Of a stretch of DNA of 33,517 nucleotides, positions 17,586-29,044 are shown piece by piece; positions within the stretch are counted from its first letter, which is position 1, and every line of letters begins with the position of its first letter. Position numbers and translations under genes: made by a program. The DNA is taken from assembly GCA_940747215.1 (NCBI GenBank), contig CALNWS010000052.1, positions 1 through 33,517 on the forward strand, in the 5' to 3' direction. Under the pieces are notes generated by a model that searched no databases, was not told the origin of the DNA, and worked only from the letters and a program-made list of their open reading frames with translations. Source of the stretch: an uncultured Paraburkholderia sp. Lineage in GTDB: Bacteria > Pseudomonadota > Gammaproteobacteria > Burkholderiales > Burkholderiaceae.

Positions 17586-18218
17586 ATGACTTACGCGGTT
17601 AAGGAAATCTTCTACACGTTGCAGGGCGAGGGCGCGAATGCCGGGCGTCCGGCCGTGTTCTGCCGGTTCGCTGGCTGCAATCTGTGGTCGGGCCGCGAAG
17701 AAGATCGTGCTGAAGCCGTCTGCCGTTTCTGCGACACGGACTTCGTCGGTACCGACGGCGAAAACGGCGGCAAGTATCGTATGCCGCAAGATCTGGTGAA
17801 CATGATCGCGTCGCAATGGCCCGAAGGTGAAGGCGAGCGGTTCGTCGTCTGCACGGGCGGCGAACCGATGCTGCAGATTGACCAGCCCCTCGTCGATACG
17901 CTGCATGCTGCCGGCTTCGAAATCGCGATCGAAACGAACGGCTCGCTACCGGTGCTCGAAACGATCGACTGGATCTGCGTGAGCCCGAAGGCCGATGCGT
18001 CGCTCGTCGTTACCAAGGGCAATGAACTGAAGGTCGTGATTGCGCAGGACAACCAGCGTCTGTCGGAATACGCGAAGCTCGAGTTCGACTATTTCCTCGT
18101 CCAGCCAATGGACGGTCCGTCGCGCGACATCAACACTAGGCTTGCAATCGACTGGTGCAAACACCATCCGAAATGGCGCCTGTCGATGCAGACTCACAAG
18201 TATCTGAACATTCCCTGA
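17586..18218 (+). CDS. queE: 7-carboxy-7-deazaguanine synthase
   Basis: A radical SAM enzyme that contracts 6-carboxytetrahydropterin to 7-carboxy-7-deazaguanine. The iron-sulfur cysteines are spaced CX14CX2C (CNLWSG...AVCRFCDTDF), the longer spacing found in this subgroup. YTLQGEGANAGRPAVFCRFAG and VCTGGEPMLQID (the GGE motif for SAM binding) are family blocks. It is 210 aa from ATG 17586. It lies between queC and queD, with 53 bp to the former and 6 bp to the latter, so the genes are surely co-transcribed. Confidence 0.95.
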   Translation: MTYAVKEIFYTLQGEGANAGRPAVFCRFAGCNLWSGREEDRAEAVCRFCDTDFVGTDGENGGKYRMPQDLVNMIASQWPEGEGERFVVCTGGEPMLQIDQPLVDTLHAAGFEIAIETNGSLPVLETIDWICVSPKADASLVVTKGNELKVVIAQDNQRLSEYAKLEFDYFLVQPMDGPSRDINTRLAIDWCKHHPKWRLSMQTHKYLNIP

Positions 18219-18224
18219 TTTGCC

Positions 18225-18671
18225 GTGCTGACGATTACACGAAAACTCGAATTCGACGCGGGTCACCGCATCCCCGATCACCGCAGCCAGTGCCGTAATC
18301 TGCACGGTCATCGCTATGTGCTCGAAATCACGCTGCAAGGCGATCTGGTCGACACCGAAGGCGCGCCCGATCGCGGCATGGTGATGGACTTCGCCGACGT
18401 GAAGTCGCTCGCGAACGAACATCTCGTCGACAAATGGGACCACGCGTTCCTCGTCTACGAAGGCGACACGCAGGTGCGCGGCTTTCTGGAAACCATGGCC
18501 GGTCACAAGACCGTCGTGCTCGATCGCATTCCCACGGTCGAAAATCTGGCCGCCGTCGCGTTCGATATTCTCGCCAACGTCTACGACGCGCACTATGGCG
18601 TGAATCTGCGTTTGCACAAGGTGCGTCTCTACGAAACGCCGAACTGCTGGGCCGACGTGGTCCGCAACTGA
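18225..18671 (+). CDS. queD: 6-carboxy-5,6,7,8-tetrahydropterin synthase
   Basis: Makes 6-carboxytetrahydropterin from dihydroneopterin triphosphate, the first dedicated queuosine step. Zinc histidines are in FDAGHRI and NLHGHRY, with the catalytic Cys in SQCRNLHGH. VVLDRIPTVENLA and RLYETPNCWADV near the end are typical, including the substrate-binding Glu. It is 148 aa, complete, from a GTG start six bases after the queE stop codon. With queC and queE it gives the pathway from the pterin to preQ0; queF and tgt are not in this window. Confidence 0.95.
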   Translation: MLTITRKLEFDAGHRIPDHRSQCRNLHGHRYVLEITLQGDLVDTEGAPDRGMVMDFADVKSLANEHLVDKWDHAFLVYEGDTQVRGFLETMAGHKTVVLDRIPTVENLAAVAFDILANVYDAHYGVNLRLHKVRLYETPNCWADVVRN

Positions 18672-18831
18672 AACCGCGCGCGTTTCGCATCTCCGGACCG
18701 TTTGCACGGTCCACCTCTCCCCTTATTGTCACGGTATGATCGCTCCGATAGCCAACGGAGCGAGACATGCCGGTCACCGCATTGCGCCGCAGCACAGGCC
18801 TTACGCTGCTCGATCGTCGAGGAACCTAGCG

Positions 18832-19615
18832 ATGAGCACGTTCACCAATCCCCTCAAATCCCGTCTGAAAGAGGCGCGATCCGCTGTTCGGCCTCTGGTT
18901 GTCGCTCGGCAGCGACACGGTTGCCGAAGCGCTCGCGCACGCCGGCTTCGATTGGCTCCTGATCGACATGGAGCATTCACCGAACGATAGCGTCGACGTC
19001 ACGTCGCAGCTGCGCGCCATTGCGGCCGCGCATTTGCCGAGCGAACCGGTGGTGCGCGTGCCGGCAAGCGACGGCTGGCTCGTCAAACGTGTGCTCGATG
19101 CCGGCGCGCGGACGCTGATGTTCCCGAATATCGAAACTGCAGGAGAAGCGGCTCACGCCGTGCACCTCACGCAATATCCGACAGCCGAAGCGCTCGACGG
19201 CCAACGCGGCGTCGAGGGCGCCGTGCGCGCGGCAGCCTACGGCATGCGGCGCGATTACGTGTAAACCGCTAATGCCCAGATCTCGACGATCGTGCAGATC
19301 GAGTCGGCGCGCGGCGTGCAGGAAGTCGAAAAGATTGCGGCGACGCCGGGCGTCGATTGCCTGTTCGTCGGACCCGCCGATCTGTCCACGAGCTTCGGTC
19401 ATCTCGGCGGTGCGAAACATCCCGAGGTGCAGGCGGCGATCGCCCGCATCGTCAGCGCGGCGGACAACGCCGGGATCGCCGCCGGCATTTTTGCCATGGA
19501 TGTCGCGAGCGCCAAACTGCATCGCGATGCCGGTTTCCGTTTTATCGCTCTAGCGGCCGACGTCATGTGGATGTTGCGCGCTACTCGCTAGGCGCTGCAG
19601 GAGGTGAGGTCATGA
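18832..19615 (+). pseudogene. HpcH/HpaI-family aldolase, disrupted
   Basis: A class II pyruvate aldolase-type (TIM-barrel) protein of the HpcH/HpaI family, which cleaves 2-keto-3-deoxy sugar acids or similar substrates; the exact substrate cannot be assigned. Family blocks: LSLGSDTVAEALAHAGFDWL, LIDMEHSPND, LMFPNIETAGEAA, AAAYGMRRDY, VQIESARGVQEVEKIAA, DCLFVGPADLSTSFGHLG. ATG 18832 begins MSTFTNPLKSRLKE with a GAGGAA ribosome binding site. One frameshift lies near 18873-18879. In-frame TAA (19262-19264) and TAG (19589-19591) follow in the restored frame. The original end is probably TGA 19613-19615, overlapping the next ATG. Confidence 0.88.
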
Positions 19616-20310
19616 AGGTGAAGGTGCGTGCGTCGCGGTGCGTCTGGCAGTCACCGCAGCGTTGATGATGAATGCCACGGCGTACGCGCAGGACCGGCCC
19701 GCGAAGTCGAACGATCCTGAAACGCAAACGGCCGTTGCCGACTACAACGCCGGCAATTTCACTGCGACGCTGAGCGGCGAGTTTCGCAAGGCCGCGCAGC
19801 GCGGCAGCCGTCTTGCCAAATTCAATTACGCGATGATGCTGCTCAACGGTGAGGGCACCGCGCCCAATGTCGAAGAAGGCAAGAAGTGGCTGCGCAAGGC
19901 CACTGACGCCAACATGTCGCACACGCAGTATGTGTACGGCAAGATGTACGACGATGGCAAGTTCGTCGGCCGCGATCCGGCAGAAGCGCACCGTTGGTTT
20001 CTGAAGGCTGCGCAGCAAGGTCACGTGCAGGCGGAACTTGCGCTTGCCAATCAGTTTCTCGACGGATGCGGCACGAATCGCGACAACCAGCAGGCGTTCG
20101 TCTGGTACAAGAAAGCAGCCGAAGGCGGCGACATGACCGCGCAGTACGTGACGGGTTCGTTTTACGAGCGCGGCGGCGACGGCGTCGACGAGAACCTGAA
20201 TGTCGCGCGCGCCTATTAACGTGGCGGCGCAGGGCGACCCGGCGGCGCGTCTCAAGTTTCAGCAGTTAAGCGCGCAACTGCGCGACCAGCATGAGGCGAA
20301 GCCGCAGTGA
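19612..20310 (+). pseudogene. Sel1-repeat protein, probably disrupted
   Basis: Sel1-like (TPR-type) helical repeats are evident: AKFNYAMMLLNGEGTAPNVE, EEGKKWLRKATDANMSHTQY, AEAHRWFLKAAQQGHVQAEL, QAFVWYKKAAEGGDMTAQYV. Such proteins mediate protein contacts, often in the envelope. The ATG at 19612 starts a signal-peptide-like sequence, but one base appears missing near 19632-19637, so the hydrophobic part (LAVTAALMMNATAYAQ) is in another frame; a GTG at 19638 could still start it. A TAA at 20217-20219 interrupts the last repeat, and the expected tail (LKFQQLSAQLRDQHEAKPQ) continues in another frame to TGA 20308-20310. A slightly shortened product is possible. The start overlaps the upstream aldolase stop. 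Confidence 0.8.
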
Positions 20311-20356
20311 GCGTGTCGCGATAGCTCTCGGTTGAGTGGGCCGGGCCATTGCGTAA

Positions 20357-20388
20357 AAAAAGGGCGCTCCGTGTTGAGCGCCCTTTTT
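20357..20388. terminator. Bidirectional terminator between the Sel1 gene and mrdB
   Basis: A 13-bp stem including the flanking A/T pairs (AAAAAGGGCGCTC with GAGCGCCCTTTTT) has a six-base loop. The A run on one side and T run on the other let it act for both converging transcripts. Confidence 0.9.
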
Positions 20389-20416
20389 GCGTAGCGGCAT
20401 GTTACCGCGCTGCTTG

Positions 20417-21565
20417 CTAACTTTGCATCAAGCGTTTCTGTCGCGCGACGCTCATGATGAGACCGATCGCCACGCCGAGTGTCGTGAGCGCTGTGCCGCC
20501 ATAACTCATGAACGGTAGCGGCACGCCGACCACCGGCAAGATGCCGCTCACCATGCCGATGTTGACGAACGCATACGTGAAGAAAGCCATAGTGAGCGAG
20601 CCGGCCAATAATCGCCCGAACAACGTTGCGCCGTTGGCCGCGATATAAAGGCCGCGCGCGATCAACAGCATGTAGAGCGTGAGCAGCACGATGCCGCCCG
20701 CGAGCCCGAACTCTTCGGAGAACACCGCAAAAATGAAGTCGGTGTGCTTTTCGGGAATGAATTCGAGGTGCGCCTGCGTGCCTTTCAGCCAGCCTTTACC
20801 GAGCGGGCCACCCGAGCCGATTGCAATCACGGCCTGAATCGTGTGGAAGCCCTTGCCGAGCGGATCGGACGTCGGATCGAGCAGCGTACAGATGCGGTGC
20901 TTCTGGTAATCGTGCATGAGCGGCCACTGCACTTCAGGCTGGCAAATCTTGTCCTGAAACGCCGCGAGCGACGCCACTGCGCTCACGCCTGCAATCAGCA
21001 CCGGCACGATCAAGCGGAAGCTGAGCCCCGCGAAATAGATGACGAAGAGACCCACCGCGAACACGAGCACGGCGGTACCGAGGTCAGGCTGCTTGGCGAT
21101 CAGACCTACCGGCAAAGCGAGAATCACGAGACCGACGAGGTAATCCCACCAACGCATCACGCCTTCGCAACGCTGGTAATACCAAGCGAGCATGAGCGGT
21201 GTGGCGATCTTCAGAATCTCGGAGGGTTGAATCACCACGCCCACGCTGATCCAGCGCTTCGCGCCCTTGCGCGTGAGTCCGAAGAGCGCGACCGCCACCA
21301 GTAACGCGATCCCGAATGTGTAAAGCGGGACCGCGAAACGCATTAGCGTGGTGGGCGGGACGTTGGCGAGCGCCCACATCAGCACGAAAGTCAGCATGAT
21401 GTTGCGAAGCTGGTCTTCCACGCGGCCCGGTACGTCCAGACTCGCGCTATACAGCGTGACGATGCCGACGCACAGCAGCAGGAACACCACGAGGGCGAGC
21501 GGACGATCGAAACCCGCGAACATCCGCTTGATGCGGTCGATCCAGGCGCGCTTGTCGAATTGCAT
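20417..21565 (-). CDS. mrdB: Rod-shape peptidoglycan polymerase RodA
   Basis: A SEDS-family glycosyltransferase that polymerises lipid II during cell elongation, working with PBP2. It is 382 aa with about ten membrane segments, beginning RPLALVVFLLLCVGIVTLYS. SEDS hallmarks: GAKRWI, QPSEILKIATPLMLAWY, KQPDLGTAVLV, PEKHTDFIFAVFSEEFG, GVPLPFMSYGGTA. ATG 21565 starts MQFDKRAW with an AAGGAACAAGGT leader. The frame stays open far upstream into mrdA antisense-free coding, but that part is not family sequence. It is the last gene of the minus-strand shape cluster, 10 bp after mrdA. Confidence 0.95.
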   Translation of the reverse strand: MQFDKRAWIDRIKRMFAGFDRPLALVVFLLLCVGIVTLYSASLDVPGRVEDQLRNIMLTFVLMWALANVPPTTLMRFAVPLYTFGIALLVAVALFGLTRKGAKRWISVGVVIQPSEILKIATPLMLAWYYQRCEGVMRWWDYLVGLVILALPVGLIAKQPDLGTAVLVFAVGLFVIYFAGLSFRLIVPVLIAGVSAVASLAAFQDKICQPEVQWPLMHDYQKHRICTLLDPTSDPLGKGFHTIQAVIAIGSGGPLGKGWLKGTQAHLEFIPEKHTDFIFAVFSEEFGLAGGIVLLTLYMLLIARGLYIAANGATLFGRLLAGSLTMAFFTYAFVNIGMVSGILPVVGVPLPFMSYGGTALTTLGVAIGLIMSVARQKRLMQS

Positions 21566-21575
21566 ACCTTGTTCC

Positions 21576-23888
21576 TTACTCGTCGATGCCGCCAGTGACC
21601 GGCTGGCGTGGCGACTTTGACTCAATGCCGTCATCCCGCGATGGCGCTGCGGCGGCAGTCGGAACCGCTTCGCTGCCCGGACGGGGTTTATGCGGCGGGC
21701 CGGATTTACGCGACGCCGGATTTTTCGATGCAGTAGCGGCCGACGCGGCTTTCTTCGCCGCGACAGCGGACTTCGATCCGACAGCGGACGCCGCCACGGG
21801 CGCGGACGCGCCGTTTGGCGCACTCGCTGCGTTAACCGCCGATGCCGCGCCGGGTATCGGCAACGCCGTAAAGCCCGCCGCGACCTTGACCGGTTGCACC
21901 GCGTCCTGTGACTGCGCCGGCGCGGCACCGACTTCAGGCGCGGAGGTGTCTTCGGTTGCCGAGGCCGCTGCTTCGATGGCTGCGGTTTCCGCGCCCGGTT
22001 TGTTCTTGCCGACGAGGTAGTAGTCGAGCACCTTGCGTGCGATCGGACCGGCCGATTCCGCGCCCCAGCCGCCGTTCTCGACGATCAGCGCGAGCGCGAT
22101 TTTCGGCTGCTCGACCGGCGCAAACGCGATGAAGAGCGCGTGGTCGCGCAGATGCTCGGCCGTGGCGTGGCCGCGATAGTTCGCGCCTTGCAGCGAGTAG
22201 ACCTGCGCCGTACCGGTTTTGCCGGCCGCCTGATACTGCGCGCCGATGAAAAGTTTCGACGCCGTGCCGTTCGTCACGACGGCTTCCATCGTGCGCTTGA
22301 TGATGTCGATGTCCGACTGCTTCACCGCGATCTTGTCGTTCGGGTCGCGTACGACGGGACGCGTGTCTTTGGTGATCGGGTTTTCGATGTCGCGCACGAG
22401 GTGCGGCTTTATCACGACGCCGTTGTTCGCGAGCGTAGCCGTGGCGTGCGCAAGCTGAAGAATGGTGAACGAGTTATAGCCCTGGCCGATACCGAGACTG
22501 ATGGTTTCGCCTTCGTACCAGCGCTGCTGTTCGGGCTTGCGATACGCCTTGCGCTTCCATTCCGTGGACGGCAGGATGCCGCGCGCTTCGCCCGAAATGT
22601 CGATGCCGGTGATCTGACCGAAACCCCACGGCTTCATGAAGTTGGCGATGTTGTTGACGCCGAGATCGTGCGCAAGCATGTAAAAATACGTGTCGTTCGA
22701 GACGACGATCGCGCGGTTCATGTCCACCCAGCCCTGACCCGAACGCACGTCGTTACGGAACGTGTGACCGCCGAACGTGTAGGAACCCGGATCCTGGAAA
22801 CCCCAGCCCGGCGTGCGCTTATGCAGCGTGAGCGCGGCCAGCGCCATGAACGGCTTGTACGTGGAGCCCGGCGGATACGTGCCGTGCAGCGGACGGTTCA
22901 GCAGCGGGTGATCCGGCGAATTGTTGAGATCGTCCCAGGTCTGCTGGTCGATGCCGTCGACGAACGAATTCGGATTGAAGCTCGGCGCGGACACAAACGC
23001 AAGCACGTCGCCCGTCGACGGTTCGATCGCGACGAGCGCGCCGCGCTTGCCCGCGAATGCCTGTTCGGCGACCTGCTGCAATCCGATGTCGAGCGAAAGC
23101 TTGAGGTTGTTGCCCGGTGTAGCCTGCGTGCGCGACAACGTTCGCACCGGACGGCCGCCAGCGGTGACTTCCACTTCCTCGAAACCGGTCTGACCGTGCA
23201 GCTCGGTTTCGTAGCTCTGCTCGACGCTGATCTTGCCGATGTAGTCGGTGCCCTTGTAGTTGTTCGCGTCCAGACGCGGATCGTAGTGGTCCGGATCGCT
23301 ACCGTTCTGGTCGCTGGCGTCGCCGATACGGTCCTGATCGCGCTGCGAAATGCGGCCAATGTAGCCGATCACGTGTGCCGCCGTCGGTCCGAGCGGATAT
23401 TGGCGGAACAATCGCGCGCGCACTTCGACGCCCGGAAAACGGAAACGCTGCGCAGTGAAGCGCGCGACTTCGTCGTCGGTGAGGCGGGTGCGGATCGGCA
23501 GACTCTCGAAATTCTTCGAATCTTCCTGCAGCTTCTTGAAGCGACGCTGGTCGCGCTGGTCGATCGAAACGACGGTGGCGAGGTTGTCGATGACGTTCTC
23601 GAGCGAGTCGTTCAGCTTCGAGGGCGTGATTTCCAGCGTGTAGGCCGAGTAGTTCTTGGCCAGCACGACGCCGTTACGATCGGTGATGATGCCGCGGTTC
23701 GGCACGATCGGCGCGACGGAAATGCGGTTTTCGTCGGCTTGCAGCGAGTACTTGCTGTAGTGCCAGACCTGCAGGAACAGGAAACGGAAACCGATCAGCC
23801 CGAAGCAAACGAACACGAACAGGCCCGCCGCCGCGACGCGCAGGCGGAACTTCGAGAGCTGTTGCTGTATGTCCTTGAATTCGGTCAT
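21576..23888 (-). CDS. mrdA: Penicillin-binding protein 2 (elongasome transpeptidase)
   Basis: An inner-membrane class B PBP that cross-links peptidoglycan during elongation with RodA. One N-terminal membrane anchor (VAAAGLFVFVCFGLIGFRFL, about 19-40) is followed by the dimerisation/pedestal region and the transpeptidase domain. Catalytic motifs: STYK with Ser342, SND, and KTGTAQ with Lys557. The C-terminal tail of about 130 residues is rich in Ala, Ser, Pro and Lys and is longer than in E. coli; it is likely disordered in the periplasm. I chose ATG 23888 (MTEFKDIQ) over an ATG four codons earlier. Total about 770 codons, uninterrupted. Confidence 0.95.
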   Translation of the reverse strand: MTEFKDIQQQLSKFRLRVAAAGLFVFVCFGLIGFRFLFLQVWHYSKYSLQADENRISVAPIVPNRGIITDRNGVVLAKNYSAYTLEITPSKLNDSLENVIDNLATVVSIDQRDQRRFKKLQEDSKNFESLPIRTRLTDDEVARFTAQRFRFPGVEVRARLFRQYPLGPTAAHVIGYIGRISQRDQDRIGDASDQNGSDPDHYDPRLDANNYKGTDYIGKISVEQSYETELHGQTGFEEVEVTAGGRPVRTLSRTQATPGNNLKLSLDIGLQQVAEQAFAGKRGALVAIEPSTGDVLAFVSAPSFNPNSFVDGIDQQTWDDLNNSPDHPLLNRPLHGTYPPGSTYKPFMALAALTLHKRTPGWGFQDPGSYTFGGHTFRNDVRSGQGWVDMNRAIVVSNDTYFYMLAHDLGVNNIANFMKPWGFGQITGIDISGEARGILPSTEWKRKAYRKPEQQRWYEGETISLGIGQGYNSFTILQLAHATATLANNGVVIKPHLVRDIENPITKDTRPVVRDPNDKIAVKQSDIDIIKRTMEAVVTNGTASKLFIGAQYQAAGKTGTAQVYSLQGANYRGHATAEHLRDHALFIAFAPVEQPKIALALIVENGGWGAESAGPIARKVLDYYLVGKNKPGAETAAIEAAASATEDTSAPEVGAAPAQSQDAVQPVKVAAGFTALPIPGAASAVNAASAPNGASAPVAASAVGSKSAVAAKKAASAATASKNPASRKSGPPHKPRPGSEAVPTAAAAPSRDDGIESKSPRQPVTGGIDE

Positions 23889-24027
23889 GCGATTTTGCAA
23901 AAGGCTGGCGGACGGCCATCATGAGTGTGCGCCTTTTCCGGTCGAAACCGGAAGGCCTGAATGACGATGTGCGTCGGGCGGGCCGGGCATGCGTTCTTGC
24001 GTGACGACCGGCGGGCCCGATATGGGA

Positions 24028-24540
24028 TCAAATGGGGCGCGTATCGTCCGGATCGGCCGGACGCCGTTGCGGCATCAGCAGTAACAGGCTGGCAATCGGC
24101 CACAAAGCAGCTTCGACGAAACCGTCGATCAGATAACCCCAGCCGGGGAACGCCGCGCCCGTCAGCAAGCGGATGATGAAAGGCACCAGTTGTGCCGCGA
24201 CCAGCAGAGGCATGACGGCGAAAGTCTGCACGCCGAGCGACATCCACAGCACCCGGCGGTGAATCGTGATTGCACCGTACGACAGCAGCGTGTACGCCAG
24301 CGCGTGCTCGCCGAGCAGGCTGGCGTTGTGCACGTCCATCAGCAGGCCGAGAAAGAACGCGATGCCCATTCCGACCTTGCGCGGCTGGTGGACGTTCCAG
24401 AACAGCAGCACGAGCGCGACGAAATCCGGTACGCTGATGCGGCGGCCCCACGGCATCAGGTTGAGCAGGAACGCCGCGGCTAGGCTGAAAGCGATGAAGT
24501 ACGGATTGACCGGCTGCAGGATGTATTGTGGACGGTTCAT
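24028..24540 (-). CDS. mreD: Rod-shape-determining protein MreD
   Basis: A small inner-membrane protein of the elongasome, 170 aa with about five hydrophobic segments (YFIAFSLAAAFLLNLMPWG, VPDFVALVLLFWNVHQP, IAFFLGLLMDVHNASLLGEH). The block GLLMDVHNASLLGEHALAY is typical of betaproteobacterial MreD. Its ATG overlaps the mreC stop by four bases (ATGA), so the two are translated together. A 139-bp gap separates it from mrdA downstream. Confidence 0.94.
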   Translation of the reverse strand: MNRPQYILQPVNPYFIAFSLAAAFLLNLMPWGRRISVPDFVALVLLFWNVHQPRKVGMGIAFFLGLLMDVHNASLLGEHALAYTLLSYGAITIHRRVLWMSLGVQTFAVMPLLVAAQLVPFIIRLLTGAAFPGWGYLIDGFVEAALWPIASLLLLMPQRRPADPDDTRPI

Positions 24541-25646
24541 TGCTGCGCCCCCGGCTTGGCTTGCGGTTTGCCGCTCTTCTCGGTGGCTGGTTTGCGTTCA
24601 GCGGAGGCTTTTTTCTCCGCGGCTGACTTGGCAGCGGGCTTCTCTACGGGCTTTTCAGCCGGTTTTGCTGCGGCAGCGGGCTTTTCGGCGGCTTTGTCGC
24701 CGGGTTTCACGGCAGAAGCGGCTTTGCTGTCCGCGGGCTTGGCGCCCTCCTTCGATTTGGTGTCTTTCGCTACTGCGGCGGCATCCGGCTCTTCAGGCGG
24801 ACGCGGCGGCACGTCGTTCACATAGTGCAGTACGAGCAACTGGTGTGCACCGCGCACCGGCGCGATCGGAAGGCAGACCACGCGCGCGAATGCCGTGTCG
24901 GCCTGCTTGTCCACACGCACGACCTTCGCGACCGGCAGACCCAGCGGATAAATGCCGTCGAGCCCGCTGGTGACAAGCTCGTCGCCGATTTGAACGTCGG
25001 CGCTGATCGGCACGAAACGCAGGTCGAGCGTGTCGCCCTTCGGGTTGCCGTAAATCACGCTGCGCAAGCCGGTGCGCACGATTTGTACCGGCACGGCCTG
25101 GTCTTTGTCGGTGAGAAGTGCGACTTCCGCCTGCAGCGGAAACACGCGCGTGACCTGGCCGATCACGCCATCTTCGTTCACGACCGGCGAGCCGTTCTGG
25201 ATGCCTTGCTGCGCGCCGCGGTCAATCACGACCTTCTGCGTGAACGGGTCGCGCGTGTCGTACTGGATTTCGGCGGGCAGGGATTGCGTGGTGGCACGCT
25301 GCGAGAGTTGGAGCAGCGCACGCAGATGGGTGTTCTCGGCGGCCAGTTCGGCGGCCATATTGGCCTGCTGTGACAGTTGAAGATCCTTCGCACGCAGCTT
25401 CTCGTTTTCGCTGCGCAGCGTAGCGCTGGTCACAGCCAGATCGGTTGCGCCCATGAAGACGTCGCGCGGCACGAGCGCCGCGCGTTGCAACGGATAAAGA
25501 CCCGCGCCGAGCACGCCTCGAACGATTTCGAGTGTATTGAAACGTGCGTCAGAGATCAGCAAGGCCAGCGCGAACAGGACGAAAAATACCAGCCGTGCGA
25601 GTGCGGAAGGGCCTTGCTTGAACAGGGGCGGCGGACTGTATTCCAT
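24537..25646 (-). CDS. mreC: Rod-shape-determining protein MreC
   Basis: A bitopic periplasmic scaffold that links MreB to PBP2 and RodA. There is a single N-terminal membrane helix (LARLVFFVLFALALLISDA), then a coiled coil (about 75-110, SENEKLRAKDLQLSQQANMA) and the two beta-barrel core domains (VVIDRGAQQGIQNGSPVV, DEDGVIGQV-like sequence, YGNPKGDTLDLRFVP, GDELVTSGLDGIYPLGLPV). The last 90 or so residues are an unusual Lys/Ala/Pro/Glu-rich tail, which lengthens the protein to 369 aa. ATG 25646 starts MEYSPPPLFKQGPSA. It lies 153 bp after mreB. Confidence 0.94.
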   Translation of the reverse strand: MEYSPPPLFKQGPSALARLVFFVLFALALLISDARFNTLEIVRGVLGAGLYPLQRAALVPRDVFMGATDLAVTSATLRSENEKLRAKDLQLSQQANMAAELAAENTHLRALLQLSQRATTQSLPAEIQYDTRDPFTQKVVIDRGAQQGIQNGSPVVNEDGVIGQVTRVFPLQAEVALLTDKDQAVPVQIVRTGLRSVIYGNPKGDTLDLRFVPISADVQIGDELVTSGLDGIYPLGLPVAKVVRVDKQADTAFARVVCLPIAPVRGAHQLLVLHYVNDVPPRPPEEPDAAAVAKDTKSKEGAKPADSKAASAVKPGDKAAEKPAAAAKPAEKPVEKPAAKSAAEKKASAERKPATEKSGKPQAKPGAQQ

Positions 25647-25799
25647 GGTCGGCGCCGGGGGCGTGAGCGGTTGGATGAAACGGTGGCGCGCGAGGAACGC
25701 GCGTTCAGCGCGCGGAGGCTGGTTGGTCCAGCCAACGGCAAACCGGCCCGCTTGGGGCTGCTTGCCAGATCCGTGCTACTGACATGGAGACGGGCTTGC

Positions 25800-26843
<1,044 letters not shown>

Positions 26844-27220
26844 TCAAAATCCTGTCTCGCTGGGGCCGGGCCTCGCAACATATGCGCAGGGCGGCAGCGG
26901 AAAAATAACAGCTTCAACCGGGCGGATGCGGCGCCACTGGAACTTGAAGCTGCGAGGGAGTTTACCGGAGGCCGATGCAGAGCCAGGTCAGAAAAATCCG
27001 AACTATCCTTGTTGCTGGTTCAGAAAGGCGTTGGTAAGTTGGTCCGGGTTTGGGTCGAACGTGTAATGATACCTTATAATTTTGGATGATTTGAAGGAAA
27101 CGGAAGGCACATTTCGCCGCCGCTGGCCCCTTTTTCGAGGTCTTCCCCCAGTGTCGTAACCCGCTGTCGCAGCATCGTTTTTCCACGCTGCGGCGGTCCG
27201 CCACACTTTCCGGTGACTGC
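26844..27220. promoter_or_regulatory. Divergent promoter region between mreB and gatC
   Basis: About 380 bp without a supported gene. On the plus strand TATAAT at 27075-27080 is a consensus -10 box in an AT-rich patch that stands out from the surrounding DNA; TTGGGT at 27050-27055 is a possible -35 with a long 19-bp spacer. This would drive gatCAB with a leader of about 135 bases. The mreB promoter must be in the left part, but I could not pick it out. Confidence 0.5.
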
Positions 27221-27520
27221 ATGGCTCTGACCCTGACCGATGTTAAACGCATCGCGCATCTCGCACGGCTCGAACTGGCCGATGCCGACGCTGAGCACAC
27301 GCTTGCCCAGCTCAACGATTTCTTCGGCCTCGTCGAGCAGATGCAGGCGGTCGATACCACCGGCATCGCGCCGCTTGCCCATCCGATCGAGCAAATCGAA
27401 AACGTCGCGCTGCGTCTGCGCGAAGACGCGGTAACCGAAACCGTCGACCGCGAAGCTTTCCAGCGTCCCGCACCCGCCGTGCAGGATGGCCTGTACCTCG
27501 TGCCGAAGGTCATCGAGTAA
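27221..27520 (+). CDS. gatC: Asp-tRNA(Asn)/Glu-tRNA(Gln) amidotransferase subunit C
   Basis: A small stabilising subunit that wraps between GatA and GatB, 99 aa. Typical sequence: [36 protein letters not shown] and LREDAVTE. The enzyme corrects misacylated tRNA where a specific Asn- or Gln-tRNA synthetase is absent. It is complete from ATG 27221 and sits 31 bp before gatA. Confidence 0.96.
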   Translation: MALTLTDVKRIAHLARLELADADAEHTLAQLNDFFGLVEQMQAVDTTGIAPLAHPIEQIENVALRLREDAVTETVDREAFQRPAPAVQDGLYLVPKVIE

Positions 27521-27551
27521 TACCCGCGCATCAAGCCCAGGATAAAACGCA

Positions 27552-29039
<1,488 letters not shown>

Positions 29040-29044
29040 GCACC

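Noticed and set aside
22140..23924. Long plus-strand open frame of 594 codons
   Set aside because: Antisense to mrdA, whose catalytic motifs and frame are intact.
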